A stretch of 22,668 bases of DNA from JACOTK01 sp038256565 (GTDB lineage: Bacteria; Actinomycetota; Acidimicrobiia; Acidimicrobiales; CADCSY01). A program made the translations under genes and the position numbers. The notes under the pieces were generated by a model, which saw only the letters and a list, made by a program, of their open reading frames with translations, made no database searches and was not told the origin of the DNA. The stretch spans positions 1 through 22,668 of the forward strand of contig JBBSKG010000033.1 of the NCBI GenBank assembly GCA_038256565.1, in the 5' to 3' direction. Positions 1 through 5,584 of the stretch are shown one piece after another; position 1 is the first letter of the stretch, and every line of letters starts with the position of its first letter.

Positions 1-1
1 A

Positions 2-85
2 AGCTGGGAACATGCGGACGGCGTTAAACGCCCAATGATTCCGCTTCCTGAGTTGGTGCCTCAGTTGCAACACGTCGTCAAATGA
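2..85 (+). CDS. C-terminal end of an unidentified protein (cut by window edge)
   Basis: An open frame enters from the left edge and ends with TGA at 83-85; about 27 residues are visible, ending PELVPQLQHVVK. The stop overlaps the ATG of the next ORF in an ATGA arrangement, which suggests translational coupling. The fragment is too short to name. Because it is followed by a tiny acidic ORF and later by a YD-repeat-like scrap, it could be the C-terminal tip of a polymorphic (RHS-type) toxin, but that is a guess from context only. Confidence 0.4.
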   Translation, partial: SWEHADGVKRPMIPLPELVPQLQHVVK

Positions 86-294
86 GCGATATCAACCAGC
101 CTCTACAGAAAGTATCAATATTCTTGGAAGTATCTGGCGAACAACTCGACGAAATTATCGAGGCCTTTGAGCATGTTATTTGTAGTGTTGATCACAGCGA
201 ATCGCGTATAAAGTGCCCCGATCGGTGGTTCATAATCTCGGAGACACTCGGAGCCAAGAAGGCAGCTAAATGGCGGGATCTCCTTAATGAATGA
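82..294 (+). CDS. Small acidic hypothetical protein (possible immunity protein)
   Basis: This 70-residue ORF starts with an ATG that overlaps the preceding stop by 4 bp (ATGA), the usual sign of co-translation with its upstream partner. It has no signal peptide or membrane segment. The middle is acidic (EQLDEIIEAFEH) and the C-terminus mixes charged residues (GAKKAAKWRDLLNE). I recognise no family. A small acidic protein coupled to the end of a larger gene fits the layout of a toxin/immunity pair, and the nearby YD-repeat-like scrap weakly supports this. Base composition is close to the host-like part of the window and lower in GC than the 900-2460 stretch. Confidence 0.5.
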   Translation: MSDINQPLQKVSIFLEVSGEQLDEIIEAFEHVICSVDHSESRIKCPDRWFIISETLGAKKAAKWRDLLNE

Positions 295-354
295 CCGGTC
301 GTGAATCGCGTGGAGTTTGGTGCATGGTTTTAGCTTGTCCTAAGGAGGATGGTT

Positions 355-525
355 ATGCCAAGAGAACAACGTTCGTATGATCTAGAAGTTCGTGATGCTG
401 CGGTCCGGATGGTCGTTGAGGGCCGCAGGCCCGAGGAGTCATTGAAATCGGCCGTGCAGCGTGTTGCACCATTGGTCGACGTCAAATTTTAGACGTTGTA
501 CAACTGGTCGAAACGCAGTGAACAA
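355..525 (+). pseudogene. IS3-family transposase orfA remnant
   Basis: The ATG at 355 is preceded by a strong Shine-Dalgarno (AAGGAGG at 343-349). The frame opens MPREQRSYDLEVRDAAVRMV, the typical start of IS3/IS911-type OrfA (helix-turn-helix) proteins. It hits an in-frame TAG at 490-492 after 45 residues. Beyond the stop the same frame still reads TLYNWSKRSEQ, the expected continuation of the HTH region, so the stop is a later mutation. Similarity ends near 525, where an antisense fabF fragment begins. The gene is both mutated and truncated and cannot make a functional transposase. Confidence 0.75.
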
Positions 526-529
526 ATAT

Positions 530-865
530 TTAGCTTGGTGGTCCTAAGACTAGGCAGCCGTTGTGGCCACCGAAACCAAAGCTATTTGAGAGAGCGGGCT
601 TTGGTTCCCATGTACGAGGACAATCACGAACGACATCGATCGTGATTGTCGGGTCAAGATTTTTTAGGCCAGCTGTGGGCGGAATGAGCTTGCGATCAAA
701 TGACAACAGCACCGCAGCGGCTTCGATTGCGCCTGCTGCACCAAGTGCATGGCCCGTAACTCCCTTTGTGGAAACCACAGGCGGCCCATTTGCGCCAAAC
801 ACCTTGGTTATTGCCGCTGCCTCAGCTGCATCATTTAGCGGTGTTGAGGTGCCATGGGCACGGAC
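530..865 (-). pseudogene. fabF: 3' fragment of beta-ketoacyl-ACP synthase II (FabF/KAS II)
   Basis: Reading the minus strand from 865 gives about 111 residues of a KAS II C-terminus: the first catalytic-His motif HGTSTPLND, the second motif STKGVTGHALGAAGAIEA, and the closing NSFGFGGHNGCLVLGPPS before TAA at 530-532. A full FabF is about 410 residues, so the N-terminal three quarters, including the active-site Cys, are missing. An in-frame stop lies at 866-868, just where the IS3 orfB tail begins on the other strand. The fragment sits between two IS3 remnants, has no start or promoter, and is a displaced non-functional piece of a fatty-acid synthesis gene. Confidence 0.85.
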
Positions 866-959
866 CTACCATCGCCGCCGCCGTCAAGCAGCCCTCGGCC
901 GCTTGACGGCGATCGAGTTCGAAGCCATTATCAAACCCGCCGCCGATCAGGCGGCCTGA
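866..959 (+). pseudogene. IS3-family transposase orfB, extreme C-terminus
   Basis: The frame ending with TGA at 957-959 reads TYHRRRRQAALGRL followed by TAIEFEAI. This matches the end of the integrase (DDE) domain of IS3-type OrfB, where a Y-H/N-RRRRHxxLG motif is typical. Only about 30 residues remain; everything upstream in this frame is antisense to the fabF fragment. It may belong to the same insertion sequence as the orfA piece at 355, interrupted by the fabF fragment, or to a second IS3 copy. Confidence 0.7.
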
Positions 960-989
960 CCAACCTGTCACCAGATCGTGCAGCAGACC

Positions 990-1140
990 CGTGAGCATGT
1001 GGAACAGAGCGCGGGTCTTACGGTTCGCTAGACAGATGACAGCGGCGTTGTGGCGTTTGCCGTCGGTACGTTTCTTCGCGTAGTAGACGGCGTCTTCGCC
1101 TTCGGAGTGGATCGAGCAGAAAGCGGCGAGAAAGGCTCCA
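990..1140 (-). pseudogene. IS110-family transposase C-terminal remnant
   Basis: The minus strand reads EGEDAVYYAKKRTDGKRHNA followed by AVICLANRKTRALFHML. The spacing YYxxKRxxGKxHxxAxxxLAxxxxxxLxxML is characteristic of the C-terminus of IS110/IS116/IS902-type (DEDD) transposases. The match stops at about 990, where the flank of the IS3 orfB tail starts, so the IS3-type element seems to have inserted into or recombined with the IS110 remnant. The upstream end is lost near 1140. Confidence 0.6.
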
Positions 1141-1141
1141 C

Positions 1142-1260
1142 ATGATCGAGGGTACACGCGCGAATGCCCTCACCCAGAGCCTCGACGGGCTCACCCTCGC
1201 CTCGGCAACCTATGACAACTCAGGCCAACTCGTCGGCGTTGTCCATCCGTCGGGAACCCC
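1142..1260 (+). pseudogene. Possible RHS/YD-repeat fragment
   Basis: One plus-strand frame reads LASATYDNSGQLVGVVHPSG, which fits the YD-repeat consensus (xxYDxxGxLxxVxxxxG) of RHS and wall-associated polymorphic-toxin proteins. Only one repeat-like unit is visible. On the other strand the same DNA encodes the last residues of the GntR gene, so either the match is fortuitous or the GntR 3' end was formed by fusion to this scrap. The call rests on a single motif. Confidence 0.3.
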
Positions 1261-1642
1261 CGCCGAGGGGGACAACTCCACGGGCGATCGATCGAAGAGC
1301 GCGCACGGCATCGTCCATCGTGCCGCCGACGAGAAGCACCTCGTCATGGAATCGCCGAGCCGCATCAATGATCATCCGGTTTCTTGTCGACTCGGAGACG
1401 ACCACCTTCCCGACGATGGTGCCTCGGCGTCCGTGGGTTTCCAGGAGCCCTGCGGCCTCAAGTTCTCGGTAAGCGCGCGCAACGGTGTTTGGCGCCAGAG
1501 ACAGGTCCGAGGCAAGTTGGCGGACCGTGGGAAGGCGGGTCCCTGCGGGAACGGCACCACTTGTGACGAGGCGTTCGAGTTGTTCTCGGACCTGCTCGAA
1601 GGGCGGGACCGGCGAGATGTCGTTGAGCTCGATCGCGATCAC
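1220..1642 (-). CDS. GntR-family transcriptional regulator, YtrA-like
   Basis: The chosen start is GTG at 1642, which overlaps the TGA of the upstream membrane-protein gene by 4 bp (GTGA); longer frames starting upstream lie inside that gene. The product is about 140 residues. A winged-helix GntR domain fills residues 1-75: PPFEQVREQLERLVTSG, then LPTVRQLASDLSLAPNTVAR and YRELEAAGLLETHGRRGT. A short helical tail follows (STRNRMIIDAARRFHDEVLL) instead of a large effector domain, as in the YtrA subfamily. Such regulators usually repress a linked membrane-protein or ABC operon, here the gene just upstream. The palindrome at 2472-2493 is its likely operator, giving autoregulation. The last about 15 residues (VVPLGGGSRRMDNADELA) look non-native and may come from a junction with foreign DNA. 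Confidence 0.85.
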   Translation of the reverse strand: MIAIELNDISPVPPFEQVREQLERLVTSGAVPAGTRLPTVRQLASDLSLAPNTVARAYRELEAAGLLETHGRRGTIVGKVVVSESTRNRMIIDAARRFHDEVLLVGGTMDDAVRALRSIARGVVPLGGGSRRMDNADELA

Positions 1643-2463
1643 GGAACCGAACGTGCCTGACGCACGCTCCACTTCACGTCGCGGGCGAGAGTCCACCACA
1701 GGCCAAGCCCGATGTACGCCAGAAGTCCAAACAGTAGGCTCGGGATTGCGAGCATGCCCTGTGCATTTCCGATGCCGATGGTCGTGAGTCCTGAGGCAGC
1801 CAGTGCGACGGCTGCGCCGACAACGCGGAACGCGCCGTCGGACCTCAGTGCGTCGTCGAGGTCCTGCATGGCCCCGTCTACGGCAATAGCGGGTCGCTCA
1901 AGGATGGCTCGCACGCCGAAATGGACGCTCGCCACCGCAACAGCGGATGCTCCGACCCCGATCCAGGCCTCTTCCCAATTCCACCACTCGAGCGCAGTAG
2001 CGAGTGCAGCGAGGGCCAGGGTGGACCCGCCGAGTGCGTGGACAGCCGTGACGAATCGTTGATCGACGTAGTCACGGCTGCGCCGCTCCACGAGCGATGC
2101 CTTGCGGTAGCGTGGACGCTGGATGACCAGCACCTCGGCGCAGAGCGCCCCGAGTGTTGCGGCGAAAAGCCAGGCATGACCAACCAGTGGGTTCGCAAAC
2201 GACCCCGATAGAGCGGGATCGATAAGGTTCATGTAGGTGGGTAATCCCGCGATGACCAGGCCGACAGCGACACAGATGGCTCGCACGCGACGTCCCCGTT
2301 CCAGTCGCTCGACGACGAACGACCTCTCGTCGGGAGGCACGTCGACGTTGAAGCGCTCCTTCCAACGCGACACGAAGTCGCTTTCCACACGGCGCCATCC
2401 TCGCCACAACACCACCACGGCGATCAACACCGGGACGAAGGCCATCATCAAGTCACCGTTCAT
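1639..2463 (-). CDS. Multipass membrane protein of unknown function, partner of GntR regulator
   Basis: The product is 274 residues with about seven hydrophobic helices: residues 6-20, a pair near 62-82, LVGHAWLFAATLGALCAEVL, FVTAVHALGGSTLALAALAT, AWIGVGASAVAVASVHFGVR, a glycine/alanine-rich helix, and MLAIPSLLFGLLAYIGLGLW at the end. Between the first two helices is a charged stretch (VESDFVSRWKERFNVDVPPD). I recognise no family. The ATG at 2463 lies only 7 nt downstream of a TACAAT -10-like box, so the transcript is probably leaderless. The gene overlaps the GntR gene by 4 bp, so the pair is one operon. GntR/YtrA partners are often small ABC or membrane proteins responding to cell-envelope stress; that role is inferred. 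GC content is visibly higher than in genes after 2683, suggesting separate ancestry. Confidence 0.8.
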   Translation of the reverse strand: MNGDLMMAFVPVLIAVVVLWRGWRRVESDFVSRWKERFNVDVPPDERSFVVERLERGRRVRAICVAVGLVIAGLPTYMNLIDPALSGSFANPLVGHAWLFAATLGALCAEVLVIQRPRYRKASLVERRSRDYVDQRFVTAVHALGGSTLALAALATALEWWNWEEAWIGVGASAVAVASVHFGVRAILERPAIAVDGAMQDLDDALRSDGAFRVVGAAVALAASGLTTIGIGNAQGMLAIPSLLFGLLAYIGLGLWWTLARDVKWSVRQARSVP

Positions 2464-2471
2464 TGCTCACA

Positions 2472-2493
2472 TTGTATCACCTAGGCAGTACAA
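2472..2493 (-). promoter_or_regulatory. Palindromic operator overlapping the -10 box of the membrane protein/gntR operon
   Basis: The sequence is an interrupted palindrome TTGTA-N3-CCTAGG-N3-TACAA, 22 bp, with all 16 specified bases symmetrical. Read on the minus strand, its proximal arm is part of TACAAT (2476-2471), a good -10 hexamer 7 nt before the ATG at 2463. A dimeric GntR protein bound here would block RNA polymerase. YtrA-type operators are typically such symmetric sites in the promoter of the regulator's own operon, so autorepression is the natural reading. Confidence 0.7.
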
Positions 2494-2682
2494 ACGAGTT
2501 CGCATCCAAACCCGCGGGTTGCACCGGCAGCCATCGTTGAACGAAGCGTTACTGAACCAGAGATCGTCACTCGTCGAGGCCTTCCAAGCTCGGCAACCTC
2601 GGCCGCCATCACGGTCTCTTCTCTTGCCAGCCTGTTGGAGCGCGCTATTGGCATCAGCCGTCCCTAGTAGGATCGGGGATCT
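2494..2682. other. Intergenic spacer between divergent units
   Basis: This 189-bp stretch separates the leftward membrane-protein/gntR operon from the rightward HxH-protein operon. It should hold the promoter for the latter. A TAGGAT box at 2668-2673 lies 9 nt before the ATG at 2683 and could be a -10 for a near-leaderless transcript, with TTGGCA at 2648-2653 upstream but at a short 14-bp spacing. I see no RNA gene or convincing protein remnant. Confidence 0.3.
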
Positions 2683-3447
2683 ATGGGTAAATCTTCACGT
2701 AATAAAATTTCTAAAGCGTCTCGTACCGCAGGACGGACTCGTTCTCCTAAAAATTTGGGGTGGTGGGGTTTAATCGTTGCAATTGTGGCGCTTGGGGCTG
2801 GCCTGGTGGTGATGTCTCGTCCTGAGCAGGTTGTGGCGGTTCCGCCTCGTCTCAATGACCATTGGCATGCTGCATATGGCATCAATATTTGTGGTGAGTT
2901 CATCCCTGGACTAGTCGACGGAAAAGCAGGTGATACCTCAGGTATTCATTCCCATGGTGATGGTTTGATCCACATTCACCCCTTTAGTTCCCGCTATACA
3001 GGCTTAGGGGCCAACCTTGGTGCATTTGCTGACACGACCGATACCAAGCTGACCGATACCTCGCTTGATGTGCCCACAAAAGACAATCTCAAGAATGGTG
3101 ACAAGTGTCCTGGTAAAGATGGGAAATCAGGTGAGGTGCAGGTGATGGTTTGGGATAACGCAGCTGACCCAACGGGTCGTTTGCTCAAGAGCGATTTTGC
3201 TAAACATGCTCCTAAAGATGGCAGCATTGTCACGATTGGTTTTGTTCCTAAGGGAACCAAGTTAGAGAAACCTCCTTCGACTGGGTCTATACCTAGCGAT
3301 GTGCCTGGTGCCGTTCCACCTGGCGCCGTTTCACCTGGTGCCGTTCCACCTGGCGCCGTTTCACCTGGTGCCGTTCCACCTGGTGCCGTTCAACCTGTTG
3401 GTCCAGATGGCTTACCCATTGATGCACCTGTCTCGTCAGCCCCGTGA
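2683..3447 (+). CDS. Membrane-anchored extracytoplasmic protein with paired HxH motifs
   Basis: The product is 254 residues: a basic N-terminus (residues 1-25, many K/R), one transmembrane helix at about 27-45 (WWGLIVAIVALGAGLVVM), then an outside domain. The domain carries DHWHAAYGINICG (His60, His62, Cys70) and GIHSHGDGLIHIHPF (His89, His91, His97, His99), which strongly suggests a metal site. Cys142 could pair with Cys70. A proline-rich tail of PGAV repeats begins near residue 208. I recognise the motif pair as a recurring actinobacterial hypothetical but know no function. Its GTGA overlap with the nucleotidyltransferase gene shows co-translation with sugar-nucleotide synthesis, so a role in envelope glycan assembly is a reasonable inference only. 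Start ATG at 2683 is the first in frame before the TM helix. Confidence 0.85.
   Translation: MGKSSRNKISKASRTAGRTRSPKNLGWWGLIVAIVALGAGLVVMSRPEQVVAVPPRLNDHWHAAYGINICGEFIPGLVDGKAGDTSGIHSHGDGLIHIHPFSSRYTGLGANLGAFADTTDTKLTDTSLDVPTKDNLKNGDKCPGKDGKSGEVQVMVWDNAADPTGRLLKSDFAKHAPKDGSIVTIGFVPKGTKLEKPPSTGSIPSDVPGAVPPGAVSPGAVPPGAVSPGAVPPGAVQPVGPDGLPIDAPVSSAP
3304..3393 (+). repeat. Six 15-bp tandem repeats encoding PGAV(P/S/Q)
   Basis: There are six in-frame units of CCTGGYGCCGTTYMA with no gaps. The first four alternate in a 30-bp pattern (PGAVP-PGAVS). They form an extended proline-rich tail on the membrane-anchored HxH protein. Near-identical units suggest recent slippage, so unit number probably varies between strains. 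Confidence 0.9.
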
Positions 3448-4511
3448 GAGCGATTGTTTTAGTTGGGGGTTTTGGCACCCGGCTTCGACCCCTGACCTGG
3501 ACAGTACCTAAACAGATGTTGGACGTCGCTGGGCGTCCCATGATCGAGCGAGTGCTTTCCCACTTGGCACTCCATGGCGTTGATGAGGTGGTGTTGTCAC
3601 TCGGCTATCGGCCTGACGCGTTTGTTGATGCTTATCCGAACAACGAGTGTTCGGGGGTGCGGTTGGTCTATGTGGTGGAGCCTGAGCCTCTAGACACAGC
3701 TGGCGCTATTCGTTTTGCAGCGGATGCCGCTGGAGTGAACGAGCGATTTATTGTTGTTAATGGTGACGTTCTTACCGACCTTGATCTCGGAGCCCTGGTT
3801 GCAATGCACGACAGTGCAAAAGCTGAGGGAACCATTGCCCTGACTCAGGTTGATGACCCTTCCCATTTTGGGGTTGTCGTGATCGACGAGGCGGGGAAAG
3901 TCGATTCCTTTGTTGAAAAGCCCGCAGCCGGAGAAGCACCAAGCAACTTGGTCAATGCTGGGTTTTACGTGCTCGAACCTTCGGTGCTTGATCGAATTAC
4001 TCCAGGACAAAAGGTCAACATTGAGCGTGAGATATTTCCGGCGATGGTCGAAGAAGGGACCTTGTATGCCCGAGCCGACCACGCTTACTGGCTCGATGTT
4101 GGAACGCCGCAGCGTTATCTTCAGGCCTCGCTTGATTTAATTTCAGGTGTTCGAAAAGCACCTCTTGAAAATTCTGGAACCATTGAGGTAACTGGTGAAT
4201 TGGTTGCTCCCGTCCTTCTTGGTGAGCGAGTCGAAATAGCAGCAGGTGCGGTTGTTGCGAATTCGGTGCTCGGTGATGACGTTTCGATTGGCGACGGTGC
4301 CAGCATTGAGGGCTCGGTGTTGTTGGCGGGAGCGGTTGTTGGTCCGCGTTCGACGGTTCACGGTTCAGTCGTTGGTGCAGGTGCTGTGGTTGGTTCTGGG
4401 TCAGTGGTAGAGGCAATGTCGATTTTGGGGCATGGATATGAAACTGGATCAGAAGCTCATCTGGTTGGTGCATTGGTTCCCGAAACGTATGAAGAAAAGG
4501 TGGAGCGGTGA
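3444..4511 (+). CDS. Sugar-1-phosphate nucleotidyltransferase (mannose-1-phosphate guanylyltransferase-like)
   Basis: The product is 355 residues. The N-terminal Rossmann-like transferase domain opens MRAIVLVGGFGTRLRPLT and then VPKQM, the G-x-G-T-R-L-R-P-L-T signature plus catalytic Lys of the family. VVNGDVLTD near residue 108 carries the metal-binding Asp. FVEKP near 154, then NAGFYVLEP and YWLDVGTPQRY, complete the sugar site. Residues about 240-335 are left-handed beta-helix hexapeptide repeats (VLLGERVEIAAGAVVANSVL). This architecture matches actinobacterial ManB/GMPP (Rv3264c type), which makes GDP-mannose, although glucose or other sugar specificity cannot be excluded. GTG start at 3444 overlaps the previous stop (GTGA), and its own stop overlaps the next GTG likewise, so three genes are translationally chained. 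Confidence 0.9.
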   Translation: MRAIVLVGGFGTRLRPLTWTVPKQMLDVAGRPMIERVLSHLALHGVDEVVLSLGYRPDAFVDAYPNNECSGVRLVYVVEPEPLDTAGAIRFAADAAGVNERFIVVNGDVLTDLDLGALVAMHDSAKAEGTIALTQVDDPSHFGVVVIDEAGKVDSFVEKPAAGEAPSNLVNAGFYVLEPSVLDRITPGQKVNIEREIFPAMVEEGTLYARADHAYWLDVGTPQRYLQASLDLISGVRKAPLENSGTIEVTGELVAPVLLGERVEIAAGAVVANSVLGDDVSIGDGASIEGSVLLAGAVVGPRSTVHGSVVGAGAVVGSGSVVEAMSILGHGYETGSEAHLVGALVPETYEEKVER

Positions 4512-5467
4512 AGACAATAGTTACAGGGGGAGCAGGTTTTATTGGATCGACTCTCGTTGATCGTTTATTGGCCGAGGGTCATCCGGTCGATGTTATTGAT
4601 GACCTTTCAACTGGTTCACTTAGCAACCTAAATGATGCACGTGCAGATCGATCTCATGATCTGCGGGTGCATCAGGTAGATATTCGTTCTGTCGAAGTGG
4701 TTGATCTCATTGCTCGTCTTGAGCCTGAGGTGATCTTTCATTTAGCTGCACAGGCAGACGTTAGGGTTTCGGTTGCAAAGCCTGTTTTCGATGCTGAGGT
4801 AAACATCATCGGTAGCCTCAACGTCTTAGAAGGGGCTCGTGTGAGTGGGGCCAGAAAGGTGGTTTTTGCTTCAAGCGGCGGAACCATTTATGGCGACCCA
4901 GATCCAGCCGATCTTCCTGTGCGCGAGTCTCATCCTCAACAACCGGTCTCTCCCTATGGAGTGGCGAAGAAGGTAGTTGGAGATTATCTGCATGCCTACC
5001 GGGTTTTGCACGATCTTGAGTTCACTGCTTTGGCGCTTGCAAATGTCTATGGCCCACGCCAAGACCCTCATGGCGAGGCTGGGGTAGTGGCTATTTTTGC
5101 TGGACTTTTATTGGCTGGTGAGACCTGCATGATTTTTGGAGACGGCCAACAGACTAGAGATTTCGTTTATGTGGACGACGTCGTAGATGCCTTTGTGCGT
5201 GGCGCAGAGCGTGGGGGCGGGTTGATCTGCAACATCGGCACTGGTCAGGAAACCTCAGTGCTCGATCTATACCAAGTGATGGCAGCACAGGCTGGTTTGG
5301 CAGATTTAGGCCCAATGCTTGCCCCAGCTCGCCAAGGTGAACTTGCTCGCTCAGCCTTAGACCCAGGCCGTGCTCAGATGCAGCTCGGGTGGGAGCCGTG
5401 GACGACTCTTGAACAAGGGACACGAAATGTCCTCGACTGGTTTGCGAATAATGGCCGAGCTAAATAA
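4508..5467 (+). CDS. NAD-dependent epimerase/dehydratase, UDP-glucose 4-epimerase-like (extended SDR)
   Basis: The product is 319 residues. It starts MKTIVTGGAGFIGSTLVDRL, the GxxGxxG NAD-binding loop, with Asp in VIDDLSTG binding the ribose. The catalytic set is present: SSGGTIYG (Ser/Thr) and SPYGVAKKVVGDY (YxxxK). IFGDGQQTRDFVYVDDVVDA is the conserved substrate-side motif of GalE/dTDP-glucose dehydratase-like SDRs. Length is normal. The most likely reaction is 4-epimerisation of a UDP-hexose for surface glycan assembly; exact sugar specificity is not readable. GTG at 4508 overlaps the nucleotidyltransferase stop by 4 bp. Its TAA lies at the edge of the 113-bp palindromic element, whose AGAG terminus begins at the last base of the stop. 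Confidence 0.88.
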   Translation: MKTIVTGGAGFIGSTLVDRLLAEGHPVDVIDDLSTGSLSNLNDARADRSHDLRVHQVDIRSVEVVDLIARLEPEVIFHLAAQADVRVSVAKPVFDAEVNIIGSLNVLEGARVSGARKVVFASSGGTIYGDPDPADLPVRESHPQQPVSPYGVAKKVVGDYLHAYRVLHDLEFTALALANVYGPRQDPHGEAGVVAIFAGLLLAGETCMIFGDGQQTRDFVYVDDVVDAFVRGAERGGGLICNIGTGQETSVLDLYQVMAAQAGLADLGPMLAPARQGELARSALDPGRAQMQLGWEPWTTLEQGTRNVLDWFANNGRAK

Positions 5468-5579
5468 GAGTGTCCGCCCATAGGCGGTGCTCAATTAAAT
5501 ACAGGCTCTGTTATTCCAGTCTATGACTGGAATAACGAATCTTTGGCACACACAAGGTGCACCTATCCGCTGAGCCTCT
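5467..5579 (+). repeat. 113-bp palindromic element, copy 1 (intergenic)
   Basis: It begins AGAG and ends CTCT, and aligns over its full 113-bp length with 9721-9833 at about 70% identity by hand count, with one compensated 1-nt shift. Its centre is a hairpin at 5510-5536 with 10 shared stem pairs plus two extra. The right arm ACCTATCCGCTG (5561-5572) is identical to copy 2; the left arm (5474-5485) has decayed to 8 of 12 complementary positions. Both arms sit exactly 24 nt from the central hairpin. The copy occupies almost the entire gap between the convergent epimerase and cofE genes. Confidence 0.85.
5510..5536. terminator. Perfect 12-bp hairpin, possible bidirectional terminator
   Basis: GTTATTCCAGTC-TAT-GACTGGAATAAC is a perfect inverted repeat with a 3-nt loop, placed between the convergent epimerase and cofE genes. 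It lacks a clear T-run on either side and is AT-rich, so it is not a textbook intrinsic terminator. It is also the conserved core of the 113-bp element, so any termination role may be secondary. Confidence 0.4.
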
Positions 5580-5584
5580 AAAAC

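Noticed and set aside
561..959. 132-residue plus-strand open frame
   Set aside because: Most of it is antisense to the fabF fragment; only the last about 30 residues (IS3 orfB tail) resemble a protein.
831..1157. 108-residue minus-strand open frame as one gene
   Set aside because: It joins an IS110 transposase tail to antisense IS3 and unrelated DNA; only the 990-1140 part is meaningful.
2488..2668. Short plus-strand frame ending LLERAIGISRP before TAG
   Set aside because: Open for about 60 codons without a convincing start or recognisable motif; treated as intergenic.
4143..4473. Minus-strand open frames inside the nucleotidyltransferase gene
   Set aside because: Shadows of the coding strand; proline/serine-rich nonsense composition.
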